From: Megalonaias nervosa
Lineage: Eukaryota > Mollusca > Bivalvia > Unionida > Unionidae
Reading direction: 5' to 3'
Assembly (NCBI GenBank): GCA_016617855.1
Contig: JAECUM010011146.1
Location: 1 to 64,000, forward strand
Length of the DNA: 64,000 nt
Positions 11,801-23,076 of the stretch are shown here, one piece after another. A program made the translations under genes and the position numbers. Numbering within the stretch: position 1 is the first letter of the stretch; each line of letters begins with the position of its first letter. The notes beneath the pieces are model-generated. The model was not told where the DNA came from. It ran no database searches and saw nothing but the letters and a program-made list of their open reading frames with translations.

Positions 11801-14800
11801 AGTGACTGCTGTTTTGAGCTTCTGCCAAGCTGGGCACAAAAAAAAAATTGGGGTCAACAACTGATTGTCATTCAATTACAATTATAAATGTTATTTCGTT
11901 ACAAATGTAGCAGTAAGTAAAACATTCTACCTGTTTGGATAACATCTCTCTGAGTCCCAACGTCTCGAAGAGTTTGGTGGACATTTCTCCATGCATCTAT
12001 AATCTGAAATACAAATATATACATAAATGACTTGACCATTTGCTGACTTGACTATTTACAGAATGTATGATGTTATTCTGTACATAGATTTATCCCTGGT
12101 GTATCTTTTTCTATACATGATTCGCAACAACACTAGAATATTAAAAAGCTAAATACACCTATATTACACACCCTTTAAATCTAACATTACTGATCAAGCA
12201 TTAAATTTCTATGTTCATTCCAAATTTCAATACAGAATGTCCAGACTAGAACTATTTAAGCATTTTCAAGCTCTGCAATATTTATAGATGCACTAAATAA
12301 TACTTTATAAATCCCAACTTGTTTAGAGTTTCATTCACCATGTACAAATTGAATATATACAAATTGTAAAAGAGAAAGTATGCAATAAATGCCAAACCTC
12401 CTTTTTGTTTTGTTTTCACTGGATATAAATCAGTCTGATGACCTCTATGTAAAATCCATATCAAATTAATTCTATCCACCAATTAGAACAAAACATGCAT
12501 GTAGGTTTATACATGTACCAGAAACCTTTTTTGCAAACTATGCTTTTAAAAATTTAACATTAGGAGTTATTAAAAGCATTACAAATTTTTCATTAAGTTA
12601 TATTGGAGTAAGATTTTAAAATTTATACCAGAAAAGGTAAAATTCAAAGTAGACTTGCACACTGTACTGAAAAATAAAATCTGATCACTTGGGAAAAATT
12701 ATGCGACAATCATATGACAGAAACTTCTCACTGTCAAAAGTGACATACAGAATGCTGGAAAATTTACTGAAGGATACAATTAACGACTGGTGTATATGGT
12801 AGGGGACTTGATAAGAAGGTCCTAGCATCATGTCTTGACTGCGTATTCATGAAACTCATTATATGACAATTAAAACAGAAACATTTACTTTGTATTTTAT
12901 GACATCAGAATGTAAAAAAATTATTTTCAAAGAGTGAAAACAATTTAACTATAATTGTAGAATTATGGAAGTAAAATATGTAATGAAGACTTACTGTCAT
13001 GCCTCACAGTCCCATTTGGACATGGAAATGTAACCTTTACACAGTAGCACAATTGGTCATTTTCTGTACAGCATGTTGTATTATACAATGCATAACTCTC
13101 CCTTACAAAGTTTTCGTGAACATTGCATCGGCATGATCTGTCTGTCATTGTAGATCCTGGCTGACATTCTATTTGGCCATCACCATCACATTTTGTTTTT
13201 TCATGTTTACAGTAACTCTGCTCATTAGACCAAAATCCTACTATCTGATACCTGTCTGGTGGGCATGGTGCACAAATAGCCATGTCCTTGGAAGGGTCCA
13301 GTAAGGGGCCATGACCTATCATGAGTAGTAAAAACAGTAAAGGATTACTGAATGCTTTCTTATTTCAAATATTGTAAATAAGAATATTTCAAAGGGTTTA
13401 ACATTTTGGCAACAAAATAGTAGCTAAGAAAATTTTGCATATCTTGGACAAAAAAAATCTGCAACTTATTTATTTTTTTATGTATGCACACTGTATAAAT
13501 AACTTTCTGTCATGATAATATAAAGTAATTGTCATAAGTTAAGCTGTCTCTAAATTCACAACAAATTTGTGCAAGCACAATTTTTCTGACTTGCAGCATA
13601 TATTTCTTCTTAACTATCCAATTTAACTTAAACATCTGAGTTAACTCAGTGTGTATCTTAAAATTGTTTAGGGTAAGATTATGTAGTTTTGGAAAGATAA
13701 CTAATTTGACTTCCAATAGAATTCATATGTACAAATGTGAATCAATGTGATATCAGCTAAAAGTTACAGATTTTAGACAAGCTTTACTTTGTATTGTAAT
13801 GAAAATTACCAGCTTGACAAAAAGCTCTTTTCAGGCATAGCTGCACATCACAGCCATGGGTGTCAGAAGCACAGTGGTAGTAGAGGTCTTTGGAATTATC
13901 ACAATTCATCTTTTCTTTCAATATATTCCATTCATTGGATTGGGGAGGTGGACAAGACTTGTAATTCCATATTTGTAAATCAAGTTTGGAACACTCATTT
14001 GTACTGACTACACTCATGGTGGCAGTGATCTGAAAGATTTAAATAATGATTTAAATAATGATAATATATTTTCTTTGCATCACAAAAATGAACTGGCTGT
14101 CTTCATCAATAGTCCTCCAATGCCAATGTGCAGGCATCCAGTGATATCATATACATTATAAAGCAGTCAACTTTACCAAAAAAGTATAACTTATGTTGCT
14201 TTCAGTTTATCTTACTTTGAAAGAATGCAGCATAAATAACTTTGGAGCTAACATATATTTGTGCTGTATATCAAGCAATGTTTCATCATGTACTTAGGGG
14301 ATTCCATTTTAGGATGGGGAGGGTAATTTTGCTTTAAACAGCCATCTTTGTATATTTTCCACTTAAAAGGGTACTATTTTGACTGACTAAGTGGGTGTGG
14401 GGTTTCAACTACTGTGGTGATTTAATTACCTTTAAATGGTGGTTTATAATTGATGTCTTGAGGATGATTGACCAGTGTTATACCCTGGATTAAGCAAATA
14501 TTAAAATATGATATTAATGGGTGGAATAATTGGAGATCTGAGCAAAAATACAGAATAGAAAAACATGAGCCCCTGTAACAGAATACAACAACTTAATCAA
14601 TCAGATGAACAAAATAAAATACAAGACCAACTGTTAGATACGCTTCTACTACAAAAATAAATGAACACAAAGTTCTAAAAATGCAACTAGCAGTTCCATT
14701 TACTTAGATATGGTAAATTTCATAAAGAATCAAGTCAGCATTTTGAACTTAATTGCCCAGCATGTCTGCATAACCTGATGACTGGTTGTGAGTTACTCTC

Positions 14801-16476
14801 CAGATTCAACACAGCTAGTAGGTTGTGGCTGGCTTCTTCCCTGGCTTCCTTACATGTTGCTGCCTATAATGGCCACTGTCTCACATCCAGTCTCTTATTT
14901 ATCATCCACTGTTACTCCAGTCATCTCTCTTACATTCAGCAACAGAAGCTATTTGCTTGCTCTGTGATTTGCTCTCTATTCCCTTTAGTAGAATCATCTC
15001 TTTATATCCCTGGTTACCTGTCTCTCAAAGACTTTCAACTACATGTAACAATCGTCACTAGGGAATACTTCTGACTAGCCCTAGAGCCAACACCCTTTCT
15101 GCTTAACACAAAACTTAGACTGACTAGTTTTGCAGTGTAAGACATTTATGAAACACCAGACTTTGCCTGGGAAACCCACCCCAGACAATTAACTTGTCCA
15201 ATCAGAATTTAGGTTTATCTAACCACCATTATTACACATGCCCCTTAAGAGTTTTTCATTACCTGCTAATCCCTTAATAAACTGACCAGTTTCACCTGAC
15301 TCAGTTATTAAATGGAACCTCAGTAAGAACCAGTCATGCATTATAATAAGATGTACGGACATCCACTAAATTGCCATTGATTTAATTCAATTCCAAATCA
15401 CATACATTAATTTAATATTACTATGTGTCACAATGACACCTGCAAAATTCACACTGGTACAACTACCCATCCATCTCTAAATCAGACACTGTATAATGTA
15501 AAGAAAGGAAAGACAAATCTAATATTCTCCAAAACTTCATCTTTCATGGTGCCATTGAGCTTTTGGCATGCTAGGGATGTGTTTATTGGTTATAAATATA
15601 CAAATTTGCACAAACTCTGATAAATTTCATTCAAACTATCCAATTTCACAGATTATAAAATTCAAGTACAAAGGCTTCACTCTTTTTTGTACATTACAAT
15701 ACCATGGTGTAGATGTGAATTAATGTGCAATTTTCCAAAACTGCTTGAAAATTCATTATCTTAATTTCTTGAACACTGATGTTGATTGCATGTCATTAAT
15801 TTAAGGCACCAAAGATAAAACTAAAATAAAGTTACTTTAGTAATTCATACAATAAAATAATAACCAAATGGGTGAGAAAAAATAATCAATGTAGGGGTAA
15901 GACATCAAAATCCCAGTGGGAATCTCATTATTTGTCATGTGCTCAACAGATTTTGCAAAAGATTGATAGAACCCGTCTTGGCGATGGCACTGAGACATGG
16001 TAACTCAATTCAAGAGATTATATTATTCATCTTTAGCAAAGTTCTGCAGAGTAAAAGATAAAATAAATCTAACTCTGAGAATGGGATTTCCAAGTCTCAA
16101 CCACAACACTGATTATTTTCTCATGCATTTTGTTTTTCCAAGAAAATACACAAGCAATAATTGAATTTTATTTGATCACATCACTAACTTTTTTTGCTTG
16201 CAAGCTCTCATTATGTATATAATTGTGATATCATTAAAGAAAAGTAACAGTCACAAATTCATGAGATTTCTCTGTTACACGGATGATTAATTCTATTAAT
16301 ACCCCATTCACAAGCACAAAATTTGATCACCATGTGCATATTTGCACATGCAGTAACATGAATCTTAAGATAGGCAAACCAAGTATTTTCAGGTACAAAG
16401 GTGTTTTTTCCAGGTAAGAAATCATAGTCATCATCTGGATATATATTTGATGCTGATAACAATAGCATGAATATAT

Positions 16477-16516
<40 letters not shown>

Positions 16517-19500
16517 AAAAGGAAGAAACAGACTAGGAAATAGGAAGTTTTCACTGATAATGTATCTATTAATATATGCAAATATATACATGTATGCAAT
16601 TTTACATATGGCATTGTAGTATATCAGGGTACACAATTTAGGCCTTGGACATTAATTTTATTCCAAAGTTCCAGTTGAATACATCAACTTATGTAGAAAT
16701 TATATGACATTCAAAACATATTAAAAATCTGAACTCTAATGCATCCTCCATTGCATGCAAGAAGGAAAAAATTGCATATCAGGATGCAAACTTTACACAT
16801 ATATTATCATTATACTAAAATTTCATTGAATACAGAAACTGAGTGGAATATGACAACTCTCAAAAACATTAAAACAGAATCTTAACATTGATGGTGGTGC
16901 TGCCATCATCACTAGAAATGTGATACACATGTCACAAGCAATTAAAGTTTGGTGCTTTATTAGTGCTGAGGCAACCAAGTCAAGTGCTTTGCCCAAGGAC
17001 ATACCATGTAAGCTGACCTGTTCTGATCAGTGAAAACATTCAGTTAATGAGTCTTGCATGCCAACCCTAATCAGCCACTGGAGCTTCTGCCTTCATTAAG
17101 ACAACAACATTGATCACTATACTGAAGTACATTAAACTTTACAAGTAAGAATACAGTAGAACTTCATGAATACATGAATCTAACTATTCATACTATTTGT
17201 TTAATTGACCAATCAGATTGAAAAGAATGTGCCACCCCCTAATTAACATAGATATTTATTCTTAAAACTAGTATGTTTTTCTCCCTGAAAAAAAAATCAT
17301 TGTCATTAACAGAAAATTGAACAATATGTAAAAATTTTATGAAATCTGGAAGAAAATTTATGAAGTTATAAATATCTGAATGACTTATTTAATGATATTT
17401 AATGACTATCAAAGCTGATCTACTTGCTGGATTTGATTCTTGCCCCAGTGAACTCTTAAATTTGAAATACAACATGAATTGGTCAGACCATACTGCTAAA
17501 AAAAAACTGAATTATACTGAGACATCTGCATTCCTATTAAACAAGATAGAAATCCCATATTGTGTTGTGGTCTGTAATGACCATGTCTGAACAAATCAGC
17601 TGCATATGAAACAGAATAAAATATTATATGGATTATACACAAATATAGTAAAAACTTTGTCCAACTCTAGTAAACACTTGACCAGTAAATCCAAACTTGG
17701 TCACTAGGTTATAGCAGGCTGGATTGACTGTGTCAAAAAACTGCATGACTTTGCATGAAATGCTTATCTTATGTGGCATGATAATAGTAAACTGCATCAT
17801 GGCCATCTCAGTAATCAAAATGCACTGTACAGGAGCACAATTTAATATGCTCTTAGATCACGTAAGAAGGAAGAATTAAAACACAGAGCAGACTTGCTAG
17901 CCCAAAAATTTGAAAATTTTGACCAATGTGAATTCTGGAAGCAAGTTAAACAAAATACTAAGACAACTTCCAATTGGCTACCAATCTGCATTGATGGGAA
18001 CCATGGTCAAAATAACATATGCAACATGTGAAAGAATCATTTTGAAGACTTACTCAATTGTATTAAAAGTGATTTGAATAAGAAGTGTGTTCTTTCAGCA
18101 TTGAATACCCATTCTACTCCTATTGAAGTAATCACACTGAGATCCAACGTGCAATAGCAAGATGAAAAGGATCAGATTTTTTATATGTGGAATATATTAA
18201 ATTTTCAGATACTAGACTTCATGTCCTTTTGAGGATTTTATTTAATTGTATGTTTGTACATAACTTTGTTACAGATGATTTCACGAAAGTTACAATTGTC
18301 CAGCTACTGAAAAGCAATATTGGTAACCTGATGAACAAAATAATTATAAACCTATAGCTCTTCCAACAATTATTTCAAAAACATATTTAATGCATTATAC
18401 TACAATGATGTAAAGTCACAATCTCCAATAATTAGTTTGGTTTCAAAAGGCAATATTCAACAAATTTATGCCTCTATGCCTTTGAGAAAAACTTCTACTA
18501 TTATGTAGAACCTGGTAGTCCAGTGTTTGCATGCTTTTAGATGCTAGTATGGCATTTTATAGGGTCACTCATTGAACAAGCTTTAAAAAGTTGCTTGATA
18601 TTCAAATACCCATCTACATAGCTCATACTTCAGTTAAATGGTATGGCAAATAGCTGTACTATGTGTGCTGGGGAAGTGTAACATCCAGCTCTTTCCATGT
18701 AACCAATGGGGTAATGCAGGGAGGTGTTCTTTCCTCTTTGTTATTTGATATATACACAGATGAGTTAAATCAAAAACTGGGTCAGTGTCACATAGGGTTA
18801 CATCTGCCACTAAATGTGTCATTTCTTAACAATTTTAGTTTTGCTGATGATATGTCATTGATAAGTTCTTCTATCACTGGTTTAAAGAAATTATTAAAGA
18901 TATGTGAACAATACACATTTGAAAATGATATCATCTATAATACACAAAAACCGGTATGCATGGTCTTTCAATCAACTTCTTTCAAATTATAACCTCCTCC
19001 CCCTGTACATCTTAATGGCCAGCCTCTTACGTATTAGACAGGAAGGTGTTCTTTCGCCTTTTTAATTTAATATATGCACAGACGAGTTAAATCGTAAGCT
19101 GGGTTACAGTTGGCACTAATTGTGTCACTTCTTAATAATTTTAGTTTTGCTAATGACATGTCATTGATAATCCCTTCTATCGCAGAACTAAGAAAATTAT
19201 TAAAGCTATCTGAACAATGCATATTTGAGAATGATATGATACCAAAATCAGTATGCATGATCTATCATTCAATTTCATTCAAATCAGCATCTTCTCCTTC
19301 TGTATATCTTAATGGCCATGGTCTTACATATGTCAACAGTTATAAGCATTTTTGTCATATTTTAAAATCCAATCAGTCAGACGATGAAGATATGATGAGA
19401 CATTACAGATATTTGTGCACTCAAACAAACATGCTTCTACTTAAATTTAGGAGTTGTTCATTGAATATCAAAATTACACTATTCAAATCTTATTGCTGCA

Positions 19501-20495
19501 AAATGTATTGTGTTCCACTGTGGACAAACTTTAGTGAATGTATGAAAAGAAAACTAGTTATTGGTTATACCGGTAATTATAGTCTTCATTTTCTATTAAG
19601 CCTTTCAAGACGGAACAGTGCCTCCAGTATGTTTGTAAATTATAATATATTCAGTTTTATGAAATAATGGGAAAGTTACATGTTCTAAATGATGACAAGA
19701 ATATCTAATAGTAAGAACTGTATTTTGAAATTTCTGTGGAACTATGACATTCATCTATATTCTCACATTATATGTAGATGGAACAAATTACTCTTTAAAT
19801 GTGCTACATAATTCCATTCTTAACAATGCCGGACACAGTCCATTGTTGTAGATGTGTTTGTATACTTGTACATGAGATATCTATGATCTTTTATGTCGAC
19901 AATTCTTTTATTTTTTTAAATTTAGATGTACAGACCATGTAGTCTGAAATAAGGAATTCTTATCTTATCTTATTTGAAATTGTACATATCATATAGCCAA
20001 AATTGTAATGGTGACCCACCTGACTGGATAAACTCTTGTTAACTACCAAATTATATGTGTCATATAAACATTTTAACCTGCCAGGCTGATCAGATTAATC
20101 AGTGGTTCACTAGAATGTTTGCTACCAGGTAAATGGTATTAATGAATATGTCATTAATTTATGATTTTGACTTGTGTACTAGTTTCACTTTGTTATTTAT
20201 TCAAACTATTTTTAAATAAAATACTAAAGGTAAATACTATCGTTGACTTGTCATTGACTTACTATAAATTACTAATTCTGACTTGTCATTGACTTACTAT
20301 AAATTACTAATTTTGACTTGTCACTGACTTTCTATAAATTACTAATTTTGACTTGTCTACTCATAATACCATGTGGTGTTCTTAGAACATCTATTTTCTC
20401 ACCTAGAAAGGAGATATAAAATACAAAAGTTAACTTACCATGACCATCATCTGTATAATTGTAGCTCCCATTATAAACTTCCTAATATTCTGCTC
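5425..20495 (-). CDS. TNF-receptor-like single-pass membrane receptor, multi-exon gene (3' part not found)
   Basis: Eight main exons on the minus strand join in frame: 20439-20495, 13810-14029, 12995-13315, 11931-12003, 11511-11562, 9715-9779, 8899-8945 and 5425-5517. Cumulative coding phases are 0, 1, 1, 2, 0, 2, 1 and 1, and every junction has AG and GT. The product would be about 301 residues up to the membrane: signal peptide, a first Cys-rich region, a TNFR-type cysteine-rich domain (CAPCPPDRYQ through SCRC), further Cys-rich segments, a Thr/Ser-rich stalk and a transmembrane helix (GMIVGIVLGSIACFIFAG). TNFR family members bind TNF-type ligands at the cell surface; the ligand and signalling route here are unknown. 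The cytoplasmic tail is not identified. Exon structure is inference from splice sites; similarity is by motif only. Confidence 0.65.
5600..7120. other. Intron sequence without a recognised feature
   Basis: Lies in the intron between the stalk and transmembrane exons of the receptor. AT-rich. A few ORFs of 60-83 codons occur by chance; none shows a known motif. Around 6860-6930 there is a short run of degenerate AAGGACCAATGC-type repeats. Confidence 0.5.
7130..8290. repeat. ~140-bp satellite-like array, about 8 units plus tail
   Basis: Units of 130-150 bp recur in the order: AAGATGGCTGCCATGGTGGC, CATATTGGATATC, CACCATTTTCATTTAGGACC, AACTAGACATCATAAGAAGT, GTTGATATGACCATC, TTCAGGAGGAGTAGTGATAA. 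The last unit (from about 8085) continues into a tail with GCAAAGTTTCATGGCAGTCC. The same unit recurs at 10790-11290, 21630-22300 and 22690-23000. Confidence 0.85.
8821..8855. repeat. (TTA)n microsatellite
   Basis: About 11 TTA units just downstream of the receptor stalk exon in gene orientation. Confidence 0.95.
8899..8945 (-). CDS. Receptor exon: Thr-rich stalk
   Basis: 47 bp, acceptor TATTTTTCCAG, donor GTAAAT. Open only in the frame that enters at phase 2. It leaves at phase 1, exactly matching the transmembrane exon. Encodes TNEVANDHRTTTSLT, a hydrophilic Thr-rich stalk. Confidence 0.5.
9715..9779 (-). CDS. Receptor exon: juxtamembrane extracellular segment
   Basis: 65 bp, phase 0 in and phase 2 out with donor GTATGT at 9714. 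An overlapping donor GTAAGT at 9718 would give 61 bp and phase 1, which leads to a stop in the next exon. The longer form is therefore preferred. Encodes LGTQKCHNDTSWDLKVFTGS plus two codons, with one N-glycosylation site (NDT). The acceptor pyrimidine tract is weak. Confidence 0.45.
9949..9955 (-). CDS. Candidate 7-nt microexon of the receptor gene
   Basis: AGGAAAG between acceptor TTTGCTTCCAG and donor GTGAGT. Only frame-neutral if used together with the 8-nt candidate at 10261-10268. Speculative. Confidence 0.25.
10261..10268 (-). CDS. Candidate 8-nt microexon of the receptor gene
   Basis: CTACTAAG flanked by a strong pyrimidine tract and acceptor (TTTTGTTTTGTTCAG) and donor GTAATG. Alone it would shift the frame. 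Together with the 7-nt candidate at 9949-9955 it adds 15 nt (five codons, LLRGK) and keeps the frame between the 11511 and 9779 exons. Speculative. Confidence 0.25.
10398..10745. repeat. Direct duplication of a ~135-bp segment
   Basis: The stretch starting GCTACTGAAAGGATGAACTT at about 10402 recurs at about 10607 with a few differences, through CAGTAGCCTAATGAGATTCA in both copies. Offset is about 205 bp. Confidence 0.85.
10790..11290. repeat. ~140-bp satellite family, about 3 units plus tail
   Basis: Same unit as at 7130-8290: AAGATGGCTACCATGACCAT, CATAAGAAGCCTTTCATT, then a second and third unit and a tail with TTTCAGAGCGATCCTACCAG. Lies in the intron between the 11511 and 9779 receptor exons. 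Confidence 0.75.
11511..11562 (-). CDS. Receptor exon: short Cys-rich segment
   Basis: 52 bp, acceptor ATGCATAG, donor GTAAGT. Enters phase 2 and leaves phase 0. Encodes SEATCPMPCMIEASDFVD. Small exon, so support comes mainly from splice sites and phase agreement. Confidence 0.5.
11931..12003 (-). CDS. Receptor exon: short Cys-rich segment
   Basis: 73 bp, acceptor GTATTTCAG, donor GTAGAATG. It enters phase 1 and leaves phase 2. It encodes RCMEKCPPNSSRRWDSERCY, again a C-x3-C-P-P pattern continuous with the preceding domain. Confidence 0.65.
12995..13315 (-). CDS. Receptor exon: TNFR cysteine-rich domain
   Basis: A 321-bp phase 1-1 exon (acceptor CATGATAG, donor GTAAGT). About 107 residues with 13 Cys. 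The core ICAPCPPDRYQ, then C-x5-C, then C-x(n)-SCRC with a downstream aromatic (NENF-type HENF) matches the TNFR repeat layout. Potential N-glycosylation sites NTT and NGT are present. A symmetric 1-1 exon is typical of shuffled extracellular modules. Confidence 0.75.
13810..14029 (-). CDS. Receptor exon: first Cys-rich extracellular region
   Basis: Acceptor CTTTCAG precedes 14029; donor GTAATT follows 13810. The exon enters in phase 0 and leaves in phase 1. It encodes about 73 residues with seven Cys (NEC, SCPPP, MNC, YHC, HGC, QLC, FCQAG). The WNILKEKMNC and YHC spacing resembles the N-terminal region of Cys-rich mollusc TNFR-like proteins as I recall them. Confidence 0.7.
14040..17840. other. 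Large intron of the receptor gene, no recognised gene
   Basis: AT-rich intron between the start exon and the first Cys-rich exon. A (GAT)n microsatellite lies at 16477-16517. Open frames of 60-125 codons around 14778 and 16259-16636 have no recognisable motif; the latter pair run through the microsatellite. 17150-17165 has a TACAGTAGAACTTC stretch like a pogo/mariner MITE end but no partner. Confidence 0.5.
16477..16517. repeat. (GAT)n microsatellite
   Basis: About 13 uninterrupted GAT units. Confidence 0.95.
17841..19985 (+). mobile_element. Non-LTR retrotransposon (LINE) fragment, decayed, in receptor intron
   Basis: 5'-truncated LINE, antisense to the receptor gene. 17841-18180 reads as the linker upstream of RT (RSRKEELKHRADLLAQKFEN, CEFWKQVKQ). 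18660-19670 contains RT motifs: QGGVLSSLLFDIYTDEL and the catalytic FADDM. The fragment ends with the C-terminal RT/thumb region and a tail of TTATC repeats (CTTATCTTATCTTATTTG, about 19960-19985), typical of a LINE 3' end. Many stops and frameshifts. Clade not assigned. Confidence 0.8.
18663..19667 (+). pseudogene. LINE reverse transcriptase with internal tandem duplication
   Basis: Two successive copies of the same RT block. 18712-19030 (GGVLSSLLFDIYTDEL through SFADDM to NTQKPVCMVFQS) is followed directly by 19044-19330 (a matching block with SFANDM in place of FADDM). Only the second copy continues into the 3' part (LNGHGLTYVNSYKHF, DDEDMMRHYRYLCTQTNMLL, SLSRRNSASSMFVNYN). The FADDM catalytic pair is intact in the first copy and altered to FANDM in the second. 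Confidence 0.75.
20243..20357. repeat. 35-bp minisatellite, about 3.3 units
   Basis: Unit GACTTGTCATTGACTTACTA followed by TAAATTACTAATTTT. Lies just downstream, in gene orientation, of the receptor start exon. Confidence 0.9.
20439..20495 (-). CDS. Receptor exon with start codon and signal-peptide start
   Basis: Acceptor TTTTTGTAG before 20495 and donor GTAAGT after 20439. ATG at 20471-20469 is followed by 10 codons rich in Ile, Met and Val, ending in phase 0. Joined to the next exon they form a plausible signal peptide reaching to about residue 20. The first 24 bases are 5' UTR, so at least one upstream non-coding exon is expected. Confidence 0.5.
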
Positions 20496-20499
20496 CTAC

Positions 20500-21620
20500 A
20501 AAAATCAGAAAATTAGTCTCAATAAAGACAAAACATTAGTATATCTGTAAGTCTTAAATATAACTCTCCCATCTTTCATACTCCAGCTCTCTGCTCTGTG
20601 TCTCCAGCATGTTGGGTAAAATGTTAATACTAAGCTAAACTTGTCCATATCTACTACCCCCTACATGACACTTGCATTCCTACATGAAAAGTGCATGCAC
20701 AGAAGAACATTACATGTACTACATAGTATCCATTTTTCCTTAAAAATGTGCTGGCATAAAACTGAAAGTGAAATATGCTTGCATTAGTTCCTATATACAT
20801 TTAAATTTCAGGAAAAACTCCTAGTATTAAGTTTGACGTACATGCCCCATTTTTTATATCCCATTTTTAAAATGCTGCTTTGCAAATTTATGTGACACAC
20901 TGTATTTTAATTTACTGACGTTGCAAGCCAGTACAGTGATTACATACAAAGCAAATGGAAATGTTTAAAAGTATGTTAGTTGTTTTAGTATTCTTTTTAT
21001 ACAACATATTTCGGCTGAATTGAATATAATTTTGGCAGTATGCATATCCCTGTAATATTTGTGTTGAGAATTCCTAAACTTAGGCAACCTTCAACAATCT
21101 AATAATTGGCAGCTTTCAAGATTTCAATCTCATAAGAAGCCTCAAAAATTACAAAAGGGTTTTAATTCAGATTCTGGACTGTTGTTGAGAAAATATGAAA
21201 CATATGGGGCACAGATGGTAAGCTGGAACATTTTATTATGACAAATTTTGAGCTACCAGGATATCCACCATTTATGGTTGATATTTATCCACAGGTAATA
21301 CTGATAGTATGACACCCATTCAAGGTCTTGGATTCATTGTTGTTTTCAAAATAACCTGAATAATGTGTCAATGGTGTGTCACTAGCTGTCATAGATTTGT
21401 TTTCTCCATTGATTTAATGAGTTTAAAAATGCATATATCTTGATGGTTAAGGAGTTCTATTTTGATAGCAGATGGCTTCAAAAGTGAGAGAGTCCATCCT
21501 CAAACCTGACAACAGCTGAAAACTATTTAGAGATATCATAATGAAGTACAGAAAAGGCAAGACAGAACTTTTGACATGACCATAAGGTCAAGTACATCTG
21601 GTTTTCAAACTTGTCCATGA
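20500..21620. other. No gene recognised
   Basis: AT-rich sequence upstream of the receptor start exon. No motif, repeat or ORF that I can support. Confidence 0.5.
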
Positions 21621-21629
21621 CGGGGTTCA

Positions 21630-23000
21630 CATGGTAATGGTAAAATCTGTACCATTTTCATTCATGTCAAATCACTGATTACCCTATGTCAATGCCACCA
21701 TTCTTTCGAAAGAAGTGGTGATAATACTTGTTTGATGGCCACTGTCATTGCTTTTGATGGAGATCAGATCATTTTCATTCCAGACCTGCCACATAGTTAT
21801 AGTCTTTTAGTAAAGTGTTTATGTCGATACAACCAACCATTCAGGAGTATCCATTGAAGTATTTTTAAGATGGCCACCAAGAGAGCCATTTTGAAGAGTA
21901 ACATTTTAATATACAACCAGTTATATCTTGCAATAAGTTTTTCACTGAAAACACAGCATCTGCTCAGGAGGAGTAGACAAAAAATTTTCCTTGACAATTA
22001 CCACTGCTGTGACCATTATAAATTAGGAAGTCATATCTGCACCACATTCATGCAGGACCAACTTCACAAACATAAAGTGTTTAAGTGAAGATGAATGTTA
22101 ATATGACAATCCATTCCAGAGAAGTAGTGATAAGATTTTCAAGATGGCCACCATGGTAGTCATGTTGGATGTCAATTCAGATCTGTCTCCAATTTGGACA
22201 CACCATCAACTATCTTGTAGAGAAAACATGTCAGACTTAACAACCATGCTGGAGAAGTAGGAATAACAAGATTTTCAAGATTCTTTGAAGACTGACATAG
22301 AGGAGCCCATTCGGCTAATATTCATAGGTAAAATGGAACAACCCAATTCATTTGTAGTTAAAGGTAAATCAAAGAAATGTGTGCTGAAAAAGTGAAAGGT
22401 ATTACATTCATTGCCTTGGATGAGAATGCTGAAGCCAACTTCATTTAAGGTTATTGGCAAGTTTGTGATAAGTGACAACATTTCTTTGAACTTGAATTTC
22501 ACTCTGTACATAAAATGCAAAACATTATTATTTTGGTAGTCGGAAATGTACAAGTGGGATTCATTTTTTAAGGTAAAATGTTGAAATGCAGCTGTGATTC
22601 AATATAGGATGAGCCAACTGCAAAGCAAGCAAAACCCAGCAAAACTAAACTCATTTTCTGTACACACTAGTTATAAAAAATCTTTTAGTGAAAACACCAT
22701 ATCAAATCATCCATTCAAAAGAAGTAGTCATAGCAAGATTTTCAATAGAACCACTATGGTCAGATCAACACCATTTTAATTAGCTATATCTACACAGTAC
22801 AAGAAGTCTTTTAGTGGAAACCACATGTCAGTGTGACCATCTGTTTTAAGATGGCCATCACAGCAGCCATATTGGATGTCCAAGTAGCACCCTTTTCTTT
22901 TAGGACCAACTAGATATCAGGATGAAACCATGCACCAAGTTCCATGACTTTTCTCCTAGGACATACAGCTTAGGAATAACATCTGCTCATGGATGACTGA
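21630..23000. repeat. ~140-bp satellite family, interrupted array
   Basis: Units at 21630-22300 and 22690-23000 match the 7130-8290 family (AAGATGGCCACCATGGTAG, ATATTGGATGTC, ATTTTCATTC, TTTTAGTGAAAAC, GAAGTAGTGATAAGATTTTC). Between them, 22300-22690 is a different low-complexity sequence, perhaps a later insertion. The right end again has the CCAAGTTCCATGACTTTTCT-type tail. Confidence 0.7.
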
Positions 23001-23076
23001 CACAAGACACAAGTCAGATGAACATAGGAACATTTGATAAATTAAACTAGGCTTACCAAGTTGAAGCTTGATTTTA

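Noticed and set aside
14778..15074. 98-codon plus-strand ORF
   Set aside because: No motif; composition like the surrounding intron; antisense to the receptor gene.
16259..16636. 125-codon minus-strand ORF with poly-Ile
   Set aside because: The frame is held open by a (GAT)n microsatellite and has no other support.
17150..17220. Possible pogo-type MITE end (TACAGTAGAACTTC)
   Set aside because: No inverted partner within 500 bp.
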